Origin: Bacillota bacterium
GTDB lineage: Bacteria > Bacillota_E > Symbiobacteriia > Symbiobacteriales > Symbiobacteriaceae
Length of the DNA: 41,770 nucleotides
Assembly: GCA_003242675.1 (NCBI GenBank)
Contig: QGVE01000007.1
Span: forward strand, 1 to 41,770
Direction: 5' to 3'
Shown: positions 28,002 through 36,334 of the stretch, one piece after another
Layout of the letters: the number at the start of each line of letters is the position of its first letter
Position numbering within the stretch: the first letter of the stretch is position 1
Made by a program: the position numbers and the translations under genes
The notes under the pieces: model-generated
What the model was told of the DNA's origin: nothing
The model's database searches: none
The model's input: the letters and a program-made list of their open reading frames with translations, nothing else

Positions 28002-28589
28002 GTGGCGATCAAGGCTGTGATCTTCGATCTGGGCGGGGTCCTGTTCACGCTGGGCGAGCAAGGGTACCGGCGGGAGGTGGCCCGGCGGCTGGGGCTGGGG
28101 GACGCGCTGCCCCCGGCCTATGAGGAGCTGCTGCCCGCCATCCAGCGGGGCGAACTGGCGGAGGAGGACGTATGGGAGCGGCTCTCCGGCCGGCGGGTGC
28201 CGCTGAACGCCTTCGACGACGCCTGGGAGGCGCACTACCGGGTGAACCCGGCGATGCTGGCCCTGGCCGCCGAACTCCGGGACCGGGGCCTGAAGACGGC
28301 CGTCCTCTCCAACACACAGGCCTCCCACGTGGCGATCATGCGGCGCATGGGCGTGCTGGCGCCCTTCGACCCCGTGCTCATGTCGTGCGAGGTGGGCTGC
28401 CGCAAGCCGGAGCCGGCGATCTTCCGGCTGGCCCTGGAGCGGCTGGGGCTCCCGGCGGACGCGGTCGCCTTCGTGGACGACGTGCCGGAGTTCGTCGCCG
28501 CCGCCCGCAGCCTGGGGATCCACGGCATCCGCCACAGCGGCGACGTGGCCGCGACCCGGGAGGCGCTCCTGGCGCTGATGGACAGGTAG
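28002..28589 (+). CDS. HAD-superfamily hydrolase
   Basis: 195 residues. Motif I is VIFDLGGVLF (Asp nucleophile; the second position of DxD is Gly, as in the YihX/epoxide-hydrolase-like branch). Motif II is AVLSNTQASH, motif III the Lys of GCRKPEPAIFRLALERLGLP, motif IV AVAFVDDVPEF. The helical cap is a small four-helix insert (about 20-90). The GTG at 28002 follows GGGAGGT. It lies 66 bases after the permease and may be co-transcribed. The substrate is unknown; small phosphosugars are typical. Confidence 0.9.
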   Translation: MAIKAVIFDLGGVLFTLGEQGYRREVARRLGLGDALPPAYEELLPAIQRGELAEEDVWERLSGRRVPLNAFDDAWEAHYRVNPAMLALAAELRDRGLKTAVLSNTQASHVAIMRRMGVLAPFDPVLMSCEVGCRKPEPAIFRLALERLGLPADAVAFVDDVPEFVAAARSLGIHGIRHSGDVAATREALLALMDR

Positions 28590-28603
28590 CCCCTGCAAAG
28601 CGC

Positions 28604-28633
28604 AGACCCCCACCGCAACCGGTGGGGGTCTTT
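28604..28633 (+). terminator. Rho-independent terminator after the HAD gene
   Basis: 12-bp perfect stem (AGACCCCCACCG and complement) with loop CAAC, followed by TT. It ends the system-1 ABC/HAD transcript. Confidence 0.85.
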
Positions 28634-28702
28634 GGCGTGCGCCCCGGAGGTTTGCCCGGCGTCCGCGGCTCTCCCGGGTTCGGGCCGGACCCGGACGAGC
28701 CG

Positions 28703-29536
28703 TCAGTTCGCCGACCCGTCGCCCTCCAGCAGCGACTCGGCGACCTGGATCAGGACCTCAGGCTCCACGTCGCCGTCCAGCACGATTTCGGTGATCCGGC
28801 CGTCCGGCTCTTCCACCCAGAGGTGCAGCACGTTCAGGCTCTCCGGCCGCCAGTCATCCCCGGCCTCCGCCCACTCCGGCGGGTCCACGTAAACGGGCTG
28901 GACATCCCGCCTCAGGAACGCCGGGTGGCCCGCCACCTCCAGCCGCTCCGTGTCAGGCGGCCAGGAGATCCGCCGCGCCTCCGGGAGGAGCGACTGGCGG
29001 ATGGAGATGCGCCGCCCCTCGGCCGATTCGTACGCCTGGGTGACGTAGAAGTGGGCAGGATCCTCCTCCAGCTTCCACTCCCCCTCCTCGGTGTACACCC
29101 ACGAATAGGCGCCCTGCGGCCCTTGCAGCAGCGCAAAGCCTTCCGGGACCCGGGCCGGGCTGCGCACCGGGAAGGGCGCGAGCTCTGCCGTCTCCTCCGG
29201 CGAGTAGTACTCCGGCATGGGGATGTCCGCCGGCCAGTCGCCGGACACCCGCTGCGCATACTCCTCCGGCGTCATGTTCCGGACAGAGATGCCCAGGATC
29301 CGCTCCACCACGTCGGCCACCATGGACGGGTTGCTGCCCACGAGCAGCAGGCCCGCGACCGCGGCCGCGGCGACGCCGACCTTCCACCGGGCGCCTGCCC
29401 GCCGCCGCTGCGGGGCGGCCAGGGCGCGTGCGGCGAGGTCAGGCGAGAGCGCCGGGGCGTCGGGCAGCACATCGGCGTACGAGAGGGAACGCAGGTACTG
29501 CTCAACCTGAGACTCCGACCACTTCACTTCGCTCAC
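28703..29536 (-). CDS. Anti-sigma factor-like membrane protein (DUF4367-like outer domain)
   Basis: 277 residues. A cytosolic N-terminus of about 50 with a short sigma-binding-like helix (SESQVEQYLRSLSYADVLPD), one membrane helix (about 52-67) and an outer domain of about 200. The outer part has RVPEGFALLQGPQGAYSWVYTEEGEW and RRISIRQSLLPE, a pattern like DUF4367 proteins that accompany ECF sigma genes. The GTG start overlaps the sigma stop by four bases (GTGA), strongly supporting a sigma/anti-sigma pair. No zinc-binding HxxxCxxC motif is present. The inducing signal is unknown. Confidence 0.8.
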   Translation of the reverse strand: MSEVKWSESQVEQYLRSLSYADVLPDAPALSPDLAARALAAPQRRRAGARWKVGVAAAAVAGLLLVGSNPSMVADVVERILGISVRNMTPEEYAQRVSGDWPADIPMPEYYSPEETAELAPFPVRSPARVPEGFALLQGPQGAYSWVYTEEGEWKLEEDPAHFYVTQAYESAEGRRISIRQSLLPEARRISWPPDTERLEVAGHPAFLRRDVQPVYVDPPEWAEAGDDWRPESLNVLHLWVEEPDGRITEIVLDGDVEPEVLIQVAESLLEGDGSAN

Positions 29537-30144
29537 GGCTCAACCCCCCATGCTTCCAACTGCTGACGAAGAAGCTGCCGGGCCCGGTGCAGCCGGCTGT
29601 GCACCGTGCCCACCCGCACGCCCGTGATGCGGGCGATCTCAGCTGCGTCCAGTCCCTCGAAGTAGTGGAGCACCACGGTCTCCCGGAAGCCGTCGGGCAG
29701 CATGCGGACAGCTCTGGCCAGGGCCTGGCTCACGTCGGACCTCTCCGCCGCGGCGGCGGGATCCGCCTCCGAACCCCGTCCGGCCTCCGCCAGCCCCTCC
29801 AGCCCGGATCCCTCCCGGGTCCGCCGCCACCACCACGAGCGCCTGAGGTCCCGGCAGGCGTTCATCGTCACCTGCAGGAGCCACGGCCTCACCCGCTCGG
29901 GGTCCTGCAGCCGGTCGGCGTGGCGGTACGCCTTGATGAACACCTCCTGAAACACATCCTCGGCCTGCGCGCGATGGAGCAGGCTGGCGTAGGCCAGGCG
30001 GAGGACGGCGGCTCCGTGCAGGGCGATCCACTCCTCCACCGCCTCGGCGCGCGTGCGGTCCCTGGCCGCCGATTCCTCCAGCGGCTGGTCACCGGCGGCG
30101 CCGCCCACGCGGATCGAGCCTCCGGCTGCGCCCGCAGATTCCAC
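29533..30144 (-). CDS. ECF-type RNA polymerase sigma factor (with adjacent anti-sigma gene)
   Basis: 203 residues. A Gly/Ala-rich N-terminal extension of about 30, region 2 (LRLAYASLLHRAQAEDVFQEVFIKAYRHAD, then VRPWLLQVTMNACRDLRRSWW), an Ala-rich linker and region 4 (VRMLPDGFRETVVLHYFEGLDAAEIARITGVRVGTVHSRLHRARQLL). GTG at 30144 behind GGGGTGAT. Unlike the sigma factor at 6881, it is followed directly by a membrane anti-sigma gene. An AT-richer GTTACATAGGTGAACA stretch lies 20-35 bases upstream (30158-30173) and may include its promoter. Confidence 0.93.
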   Translation of the reverse strand: MESAGAAGGSIRVGGAAGDQPLEESAARDRTRAEAVEEWIALHGAAVLRLAYASLLHRAQAEDVFQEVFIKAYRHADRLQDPERVRPWLLQVTMNACRDLRRSWWWRRTREGSGLEGLAEAGRGSEADPAAAAERSDVSQALARAVRMLPDGFRETVVLHYFEGLDAAEIARITGVRVGTVHSRLHRARQLLRQQLEAWGVEP

Positions 30145-30218
30145 GACATCACCCCCTCACCCGTGTTCACCTATGTAACGATGCCGGGGCCCGATCGCTT
30201 CCCGCCGGACACGACGAA

Positions 30219-30241
30219 AGGGCCGGAGACGCTCCGGCCCT
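30219..30241 (-). terminator. Rho-independent terminator of the M20-nadE-JAMM operon
   Basis: 10-bp perfect stem (AGGGCCGGAG and complement) with a 3-base loop, followed on the minus strand by TTTCG. It is 14 bases beyond the last JAMM gene. Confidence 0.75.
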
Positions 30242-30254
30242 GATGGGGCGAGCC

Positions 30255-30710
30255 TCAGCCCCGCCACGTGCGCAGGTCGAAGAACTCGCCGTCCAACCCC
30301 TCCAGGATCTGCAGGGGGACTTCCTCCACCCGCCCGTCCGCGATGCGGAACGCCCCGACCTCCGTCGGCCCATCCAGCGAGACGATGAGCCGGATGGCGT
30401 CGGGGTAGTGGACGGCGTGCGCGATGTCGCTCTTGGAGGGCACCGCCGGCGCCCGGGGGTGGGAGTGGTAGATGCCCAGCAGCTCCTCGCCCCGCTCCGC
30501 GATCCGGCGCAGGGCCTCCTCCTGCTGCTCCGGGTCCACCTCATAGAAGACCGTGCTCCGCCGGGCGTTGTCCGCGGCGTACGCGCAGGTGACCCGGCCC
30601 CCCTTCCCGGCCAGGATGCCGCAGGCCTCGACCGGCTTCTCCTCCAGGCAGTGCTCCAGCACCTGCTGCAGCAGGCGCCGCCCGATGACCAGCCTGCGCG
30701 GTGCGCCCAC
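30255..30710 (-). CDS. JAMM/MPN+ metalloprotease-like protein (copy 1)
   Basis: 151 residues, a single JAMM domain. The zinc signature is complete: Glu28 (PVEACGILAG), then H-S-H-P at 82-85 and S92/D95, giving HxH-x7-S-x2-D. Bacterial members cleave isopeptide or C-terminal bonds of ubiquitin-like sulfur-carrier proteins, for example Mec in Mycobacterium acting on CysO. GTG start behind GGGGGA. It follows its paralogue by 35 bases in an operon with NAD synthetase and an M20 hydrolase. No ubiquitin-like partner is encoded in the window. Confidence 0.92.
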   Translation of the reverse strand: MGAPRRLVIGRRLLQQVLEHCLEEKPVEACGILAGKGGRVTCAYAADNARRSTVFYEVDPEQQEEALRRIAERGEELLGIYHSHPRAPAVPSKSDIAHAVHYPDAIRLIVSLDGPTEVGAFRIADGRVEEVPLQILEGLDGEFFDLRTWRG

Positions 30711-30745
30711 CCCGCGGTCCCCCCTTTGTCCCCAACGCCGCCCCC

Positions 30746-31255
30746 TCAGCCGCCCGCGGAGCGCACGGCGCGCCGCAGGTCATGCCACTCGCCGTCGTAG
30801 TGGCGCACGATGACGATCCGGTGCTCGGATACCTGCCCGTCGACGATGCGCCACGCCCGCGCCCGGGGCCGCTTTCCCCGGAGCGAGATGATGAGGTAGA
30901 ACGCCTCCGGCCACGTCGCCTGGGCGATGTCCGTCCGCGAGGGGACCGGGTCGCTCTCGACGTGGGAGTGGTAGATCGCGGTGATCTCCCAGCCCCTGCG
31001 CTCCGCCGCCTCGGCCGTGGCGATCAGCTGGTGGTCGTCCACCCGGTAAAGGACGGGGCTGCGCGCGGCGTTGTCCGTGGCGTAGCCGGCGAACACCTGC
31101 CCGGCGACGCCGACCAGGAGGCCGCACGCCTCCAGCGGCCGCTCCTCGTAGCAGTGGTTGACCATGCGGCGGTAGACGTTCTCCGGGATGAAAAGCCGGC
31201 GCTGCGGCGCGGCCAGCGGCTGCGCCGGGTGCCGGTTCCTCCTCCACCAGAGCAC
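30746..31255 (-). CDS. JAMM/MPN+ metalloprotease-like protein (copy 2)
   Basis: 169 residues with an 18-residue basic extension (MLWWRRNRHPAQPLAAPQ) not in copy 1. The JAMM signature is intact: Glu42 (PLEACGLLVG), H96-S-H98 and S106/D109. It differs from copy 1 in VESDP after the His pair and in its C-terminal half (AWRIVDGQVSEHRIVIV). Clear tandem duplication with divergence, suggesting two substrates. The start is 13 bases after nadE. The N-terminal Trp-Trp-Arg-Arg could associate with membrane or nucleic acid. Confidence 0.92.
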   Translation of the reverse strand: MLWWRRNRHPAQPLAAPQRRLFIPENVYRRMVNHCYEERPLEACGLLVGVAGQVFAGYATDNAARSPVLYRVDDHQLIATAEAAERRGWEITAIYHSHVESDPVPSRTDIAQATWPEAFYLIISLRGKRPRARAWRIVDGQVSEHRIVIVRHYDGEWHDLRRAVRSAGG

Positions 31256-31268
31256 GAACCCTCCCCCT

Positions 31269-32195
31269 TCAGCGGGCCTCGCCGTCGGCGCCGCCCGGCG
31301 CCATGCCCCGCAGCTCCAGCACGGCCTCCAGGTCGCCGGCCCGCCGCTTGAACTCCGTCCGCCGGTTCAGGTCGATGATGCGCCGCGCCACGTCCCTGGC
31401 CACCGGCAGGCCCGGATCCGAGAGGATGTCCGCCACCGCGTCCTCCCGCACCGTGAGGGTGGTGGTGAGGCAGGGGGTCGTGCGGTGCCGCTCCAGGATC
31501 CAGACCAGGAACCGGTCGGCGTCGGCGTAGCTGAAGCCCAGTTCCCCCTCGTCCGTCTGGCCCGGCCAGAGCCCGGCCGTCGGCACCCGGTTCACCAGGT
31601 CCTCCGGCAGCCCGGCCTCGGCCGCCAGCGCCCGGACCTCCGCCTTCGTGCAGTCCCGGATCGGCTGCCGGTCCGAGACGCCGTCGCCGCGGATCGAAAA
31701 GTAGCCGAGGAAGTACTCGACGCCGTTGCCGGTGCCCATGATGAGGCCGCGGAACGCATCGGCGAAGAAGCCCGCCGCCATGATGCGCAGCGTGGGCTTC
31801 ATGTTGTGGATCGCCCACCGCAGCCGCTCCTCCTCCAGCGGGATGCCGGCCTTCGCGGCCAGCTCCCGGGCGGCGGCGGAAAACAGCGCCACCGCCTGCT
31901 GCCAGAGGTCGCTGAGGTCGATCGTCACCGCCGGAATGCCCAGGTGATCCGCCACCCGCTGCGCATCCCGAACGTCCTGCAGGCGTTCCCCCTTCATCTC
32001 CTCCGGCGTCGAGCAGGGCAGGATCAGGCCCACCGCCCCGTCGGGGGCCGCCTGCTTGCTGATGGCGGCCACCGCGCTGGAGTCGACGCCGCCGGACAGG
32101 CTGTTGATCAGGACACGGATGCCGGACCGGGCCATGTACGCCCGCTCGCGGGCGGCCCGCTCGGCCAGGGACAGCGAGTGGTACTCCTGGGTCAT
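31269..32195 (-). CDS. nadE: NAD synthetase (ammonia-dependent type)
   Basis: Final step of NAD formation: amidation of nicotinate adenine dinucleotide. 308 residues, only the synthetase domain; the glutaminase domain of longer enzymes is absent, so free ammonia is the expected nitrogen donor. The PP-loop is INSLSGGVDSSAVAA (about 30-44). GTGNGVEYFLGYFSIRGDG and PTAGLWPGQTDEGELGFSYADADRFL are family signatures. It is some 40 residues longer than common short NadE, mostly at the C-terminus. ATG at 32195 has AGGAGG. It sits 11 bases after the M20 hydrolase stop. Confidence 0.95.
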   Translation of the reverse strand: MTQEYHSLSLAERAARERAYMARSGIRVLINSLSGGVDSSAVAAISKQAAPDGAVGLILPCSTPEEMKGERLQDVRDAQRVADHLGIPAVTIDLSDLWQQAVALFSAAARELAAKAGIPLEEERLRWAIHNMKPTLRIMAAGFFADAFRGLIMGTGNGVEYFLGYFSIRGDGVSDRQPIRDCTKAEVRALAAEAGLPEDLVNRVPTAGLWPGQTDEGELGFSYADADRFLVWILERHRTTPCLTTTLTVREDAVADILSDPGLPVARDVARRIIDLNRRTEFKRRAGDLEAVLELRGMAPGGADGEAR

Positions 32196-32206
32196 GTTCC
32201 TTCCTC

Positions 32207-33403
32207 CTATTGCTGTGTCGCCAGGAAGCTCTGCACTACCTGTATATAGTACGCCACACCCACCGCAATGCACGACTCGTCGATGTTGAGCCGGGAGGTA
32301 TGGAGGCCGTGGGGCGCCGCGTCGCCGGGCCGCCGGGCCCCGAGGCGGGCGAAGGTGCCCGGCACCCGCTCCAGGTAGAAGGCGAAGTCCTCGCCGCCCA
32401 TCGACGGCTCCATCTTCCCCACCTTCTCCTCCCCCAGCACAGCCGCCGCCGCACGGCGGCCGACCTCGGTCGCCTCGGGATGGTTGACCAGCACCGGGTA
32501 GCCCCGCTCGTACTCCATCTGGTAGGTCGCCCCTGCGGCCTCGCACACGCCGCGGATGACCGCCTCGATCCGCTCGGGCATCCGGCGGCGCAGGGCCTCA
32601 TCCATCGTGCGCACGGTGCCGACGAAGCGCACCTCGTCGGGGATGATGTTGTGGGCGGTGCCGCCGTGGATCATGCCGATGGTGAGCACCGCCGGCTGGA
32701 ACGGGTCGACGTTGCGGGCGACGATCTGCTGCAGCAGCGTGATGATCTGGGCAGCCGTGACGATGGGATCGACCGTCTGGTGGGGCCAGGCGCCGTGCCC
32801 GCCCCGGCCGGTCACCGTCACCCGCAGCTCGTCCGGCGCCGCCATCACCGGCCCCGCGGCGAAGGCCATGCGACCGGCCTCCAGGTGGGGGTCGACGTGC
32901 AGGCCGAAGATGGCGTCGACCTTGGGCTGCTCCAGCACGCCATCGCGGATCATCAGCGAGGCGCCCCCGGGGTTCTTCTCCTCCCCTGGCTGGAAGAGGA
33001 GCACCACCGTGCCGGGCAGGTCGTCCTCGATCGCCTTCAGGGCGCGGGCAGTGGCGAGCAGGATCGCGGTGTGCACGTCGTGGCCGCAGGCGTGCATCAC
33101 GCCGGGCCGCTCGGAGGCGAAGGGCAGGCCGGTCTCCTCCTGGATCGGCAGCGCGTCGATGTCCGCGCGCAGGGCCACGACGGGACCGGGCCGCTTCCCC
33201 CCGATGACGGCCTGCAGCCCCGTGCCGCCGGCGAGGTGCGAGCGCAGCGCGCAGCCCAGGCCCTGCAGCTCCGCCGCCAGGTACCGGTGCGTGTCGTGCT
33301 CCGCAAAAGACAGCTCCGGGTATCGGTGCAGGTGCCGCCGGGCCGCAACCCCATACTCCTCCACCGACCGGGCGAGGGCCCACACCTGCTCCCTGTTCAG
33401 CAT
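32207..33403 (-). CDS. M20-family metal-dependent amidohydrolase
   Basis: Likely hydrolyses N-acyl amino acids or similar amides (aminoacylase/hippuricase/IAA-amino-acid hydrolase branch). 398 residues. Metal site motifs: ALRADIDALPIQEE, MHACGHDVHTAIL, FQPGEEKNPGGASLMI, IFGLHVDPHLEAG, and MGGEDFAFYLERVPG. The dimerisation lid is in the middle (VTVTGRGGHGAWPHQTVDPI). ATG at 33403 behind GGAAGGAGG. First gene of the operon with nadE and two JAMM genes. The substrate cannot be deduced. Confidence 0.94.
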   Translation of the reverse strand: MLNREQVWALARSVEEYGVAARRHLHRYPELSFAEHDTHRYLAAELQGLGCALRSHLAGGTGLQAVIGGKRPGPVVALRADIDALPIQEETGLPFASERPGVMHACGHDVHTAILLATARALKAIEDDLPGTVVLLFQPGEEKNPGGASLMIRDGVLEQPKVDAIFGLHVDPHLEAGRMAFAAGPVMAAPDELRVTVTGRGGHGAWPHQTVDPIVTAAQIITLLQQIVARNVDPFQPAVLTIGMIHGGTAHNIIPDEVRFVGTVRTMDEALRRRMPERIEAVIRGVCEAAGATYQMEYERGYPVLVNHPEATEVGRRAAAAVLGEEKVGKMEPSMGGEDFAFYLERVPGTFARLGARRPGDAAPHGLHTSRLNIDESCIAVGVAYYIQVVQSFLATQQ

Positions 33404-33492
33404 CCCAGACGGCCTCCTTCCCTGAGCCTCATTCTCACCATTATCAATGGGTAGTACAGCAAGGGGGCGGCGATCCCCTGCCGCCCGGCACG

Positions 33493-33518
33493 AAAAGGGG
33501 CACCCTTGCGGGTGCCCC
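33493..33518 (-). terminator. Rho-independent terminator of ABC system 2
   Basis: 9-bp stem GGGGCACCC with its complement, 4-base loop, then TTTT on the minus strand. It follows the permease stop by 7 bases. Confidence 0.85.
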
Positions 33519-33524
33519 GGAAGC

Positions 33525-35198
33525 TTACAGGCTCACCTTGCCCCGGCTGAGCCAGCGCATCAGCAGGTTGCCGATGAGCACCAGGATGAGGATCAGCACC
33601 GACAGCACGGCCGCCGACTGCGGCGAGGCATACGAGCTCAGGTGGAACAGGTGGTAGCCCACCGGCGTTGCCTTGCTGCTGTAGAGCAGCACGGACATCG
33701 TCAACTCGTAGAACGACGGCATGAACACCAGGAACCAGCCGCCGATCAGTGACGGGCCGATGAGGGGGATCGTCACGTCCTTGAACACCCGGAACCAGCC
33801 GGCGCCGCTGGAGAGCGCCGCCTCCTCCAGCGAGGGGTGCACCTGCTCCAGCGCCGCGGCCGCCTGCCGGACGGCGTAGGACAGGTGGCGCACGAAGTAC
33901 GCGACCACCAGGATCCAGAACGTGCCGTACAGGTTCACCCCGTACTTGCCCGAGAAGGCGATGATCAGGCCCAGGGCGAGCACGATGCCCGGCGTGGCGT
34001 TGCAGAAGGTCGCCAGGAAGTCCGGGATGGTGCGGAAGCGCATCCTGGTCTTCACCTTGAGGTAGGCGATGAGCAGGCCGACCACGATGCTGGCCGTCGC
34101 CGCGAGGATCGAGGAGTAGAGCGACGTCCTCATGGTGCGCCAGGTGTCGTCATCCTGCAGCACCGACTTCCACAGGTCCAGGGTGAGGTTGTCGAGCGCG
34201 AACCCGCGCCCCATGGTCTTGACCAGGCTGGTCATCACCAGGGCCATGACCGGCAGGACGGCGAAGACGAAGCAGACCAGCGTGAACAGCGCGACCGCCG
34301 GCCACTTCCAGCGCCCCAGCTCCACGACCGTGGGCCGGGTCGACTTGCCGCCCAGGGTGAAGTACTCCCGCTTGGCCAGGTACCAGTTGGCGAGCCAGAG
34401 CGCAACGACCGACAGGACCAGGAGCACCACCGCCAGGGCGGTCGCCTCGTGCATCGCCTCGGGCGTGCCGACGTAGACGTAGCTGATGATGCGGGTGGTG
34501 ACCACCTGGATCCGAGCCTGGCCGCCGATGAGCGACGGGATGCCGAAGGCCGAGGCGACCGCGACGAACACCAGCAGCGCGCCGGCGGCGATCGCCGGAG
34601 CCGTCAGGGGAATGGTGATGTCCCGGAGTACCCGCAGCGGGCTGGCCCCTGAGATGCGGGCCGCCTCCTCCAGCGACGGGTCCATCTTCTCCAGGGCCCG
34701 GCTGATGGACAGGAAGGAGAAGGGGAAGTAGAACAGCACCAGCACCCAGATCATGCCGGCCATGGTGTAGATGTTGAGCGGCCCCTGCTGGAACCCGGGG
34801 AAGAGCGCCCGGATCCACTGGTTCAGGTAGCCGATGCGGGGGTTGGCGAGATAGCCCCAGGCGATGGCGCCGACGAAGGGCGGCACCAGGTACGGCACGA
34901 TGATGAGGGTGCGGAAGACGTTTTTGAAGGGCAGGTCCGTGCGGCCCACCAGCCAGGCCAGCGGGAAGGACAGCACGGTGCCGATCACCATCGTGAGTCC
35001 CGCCGCCTTGATGGTGTTCCAGACGGCGGCCAGGTTGGCCGGGTTGGCGTAGACCTCCCGGAAGTTGGCCAGGCTGAACCCGCCCTCGAAGGTGAACGCG
35101 TCGATGACCAGCAGGGTGATCGGAAAAATGCCGAAGATAAGGAGCACGGCCACCGCGAGGGCGATGGCCACGCTCTTCGATTCAAGGTTCAACCGCAT
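33525..35198 (-). CDS. Iron-type ABC transporter permease, fused two-domain (system 2)
   Basis: 557 residues, two permease halves. EAA loops are LEEAARISGASPLRVLRDITIPLTAP (about residue 176) and LEEAALSSGAGWFRVFKDVTIPLIGP (about residue 463). First helix near residues 12-34. It starts 3 bases after the binding-protein stop. Only moderately similar to the system-1 permease by eye, so the two systems are old paralogues or different families rather than a recent duplication. Confidence 0.95.
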   Translation of the reverse strand: MRLNLESKSVAIALAVAVLLIFGIFPITLLVIDAFTFEGGFSLANFREVYANPANLAAVWNTIKAAGLTMVIGTVLSFPLAWLVGRTDLPFKNVFRTLIIVPYLVPPFVGAIAWGYLANPRIGYLNQWIRALFPGFQQGPLNIYTMAGMIWVLVLFYFPFSFLSISRALEKMDPSLEEAARISGASPLRVLRDITIPLTAPAIAAGALLVFVAVASAFGIPSLIGGQARIQVVTTRIISYVYVGTPEAMHEATALAVVLLVLSVVALWLANWYLAKREYFTLGGKSTRPTVVELGRWKWPAVALFTLVCFVFAVLPVMALVMTSLVKTMGRGFALDNLTLDLWKSVLQDDDTWRTMRTSLYSSILAATASIVVGLLIAYLKVKTRMRFRTIPDFLATFCNATPGIVLALGLIIAFSGKYGVNLYGTFWILVVAYFVRHLSYAVRQAAAALEQVHPSLEEAALSSGAGWFRVFKDVTIPLIGPSLIGGWFLVFMPSFYELTMSVLLYSSKATPVGYHLFHLSSYASPQSAAVLSVLILILVLIGNLLMRWLSRGKVSL

Positions 35199-35200
35199 AC

Positions 35201-36301
35201 CTACTGCCCCATGATCTTGACGAACTTGTCCTTGATCTCACCCGCGCGGGCCGAGAGATCCTCCCAGTCGACGTTCATGGCCGTCGGAGCGAACTCCGCC
35301 AGCGGCTTGGCGCCCTTCGGCGACTCGACGTCCGTGCGCACCGAGTGCATCCAGCCGGTCACGATGGCCTTCTGCCCCTCGGGGGAGAGCCACCAGTCGA
35401 CGACCGCCTTGGCCGCCTCGGGGTTCTGGGTCGTCTTCAGGATGCCGATCGGCGACGGGACGATGATCACGCCGTCCTCGGGGTAGACGACCTCGACGGG
35501 CTCGCCGCGGTCCTTCACCTTCAGCAGGTTCTCCTCGAGGATGACCGCCACGGCGAATTCGCCGGTGACCAGCTTCGTCTCCACCGCGGAGTTGCCGCCG
35601 CCGACGACCGCGCCGTTGTCACGCAGCTGCTCGAAGAACTCCCAGCCGTACTTCTGGGACAGGGCGTAGGTCGAAACCAGGGCCGTGCCGGACAGGGTCG
35701 GGTCGACGATGACGACCTGGCCCTTCCACTTGGGATCGGTCAGCTCGCGGAAGGTCTTCGGCGCGTCCTCGGGCTTCACCAGGTTGGTGTTGTAGCCGAT
35801 GACGACGTTGGAGATGCGCACGCCGGCGAAGGTGTGGTCCTCGGTGTCCTTGTGCACCGCCACGTCATCGAAGTGCTTGGACTTGTACGGAAGAAGCAGG
35901 TCCTGCTTCTTCAGGTAGACGTAGTACGACGGATCCGCCACCATCAGCAGGTCGGCGCCGATCTTGCCGGCCTCGATCTCGGCCGCCAGCTTCGCCGTCA
36001 CCTGCTCGGTGCCGCCCTGGAACCACTCCACCTTCAGGTTGGGGAACGCCTTCTCCAGCTCGGGGGAGACCAGGTTGATGATGTCCGGGTAGATCGAGGT
36101 GTAGATCATCAGCGAACCGGACACGTCCGAGCCGCCGGAGGACTCGCCGGACCCGGCCGTGGAACCGGAGCTGGAACCCGACGTGGAACCCGCGCTGGAG
36201 CTGGGCCCGCCCGTGTCCCCTGTGCCGGAGCTGCTGCCGCATCCGGTGAAGAAGACCGACAGGGCCAGAAGGAGCGAGAGCACGACCGCAATCCGTTTCA
36301 T
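35201..36301 (-). CDS. Iron-type ABC transporter substrate-binding lipoprotein (system 2)
   Basis: 366 residues. Lipobox FTGC (Cys21) followed by a Ser/Gly-rich tether to about residue 62. The binding domain starts LMIYTSIYPDIINLVSPELEKAFPNLKVEWFQGGTEQV and has VVIGYNTNLV and FRELTDPKWKGQVVIVDPT like system 1. Predicted to bind Fe(III) or a related small anion complex. ATG behind GAGGGGGT. Middle gene of the operon ATPase, binding protein, permease. Confidence 0.93.
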   Translation of the reverse strand: MKRIAVVLSLLLALSVFFTGCGSSSGTGDTGGPSSSAGSTSGSSSGSTAGSGESSGGSDVSGSLMIYTSIYPDIINLVSPELEKAFPNLKVEWFQGGTEQVTAKLAAEIEAGKIGADLLMVADPSYYVYLKKQDLLLPYKSKHFDDVAVHKDTEDHTFAGVRISNVVIGYNTNLVKPEDAPKTFRELTDPKWKGQVVIVDPTLSGTALVSTYALSQKYGWEFFEQLRDNGAVVGGGNSAVETKLVTGEFAVAVILEENLLKVKDRGEPVEVVYPEDGVIIVPSPIGILKTTQNPEAAKAVVDWWLSPEGQKAIVTGWMHSVRTDVESPKGAKPLAEFAPTAMNVDWEDLSARAGEIKDKFVKIMGQ

Positions 36302-36334
36302 GTGAAGGACCCCCTCATGTTGTGCTAAGTGAGC

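Noticed and set aside
28016..28046. HAD protein as inactive because the DxD motif reads DLG
   Set aside because: DLGGVL is normal in one large branch of the HAD superfamily; all other motifs are intact.
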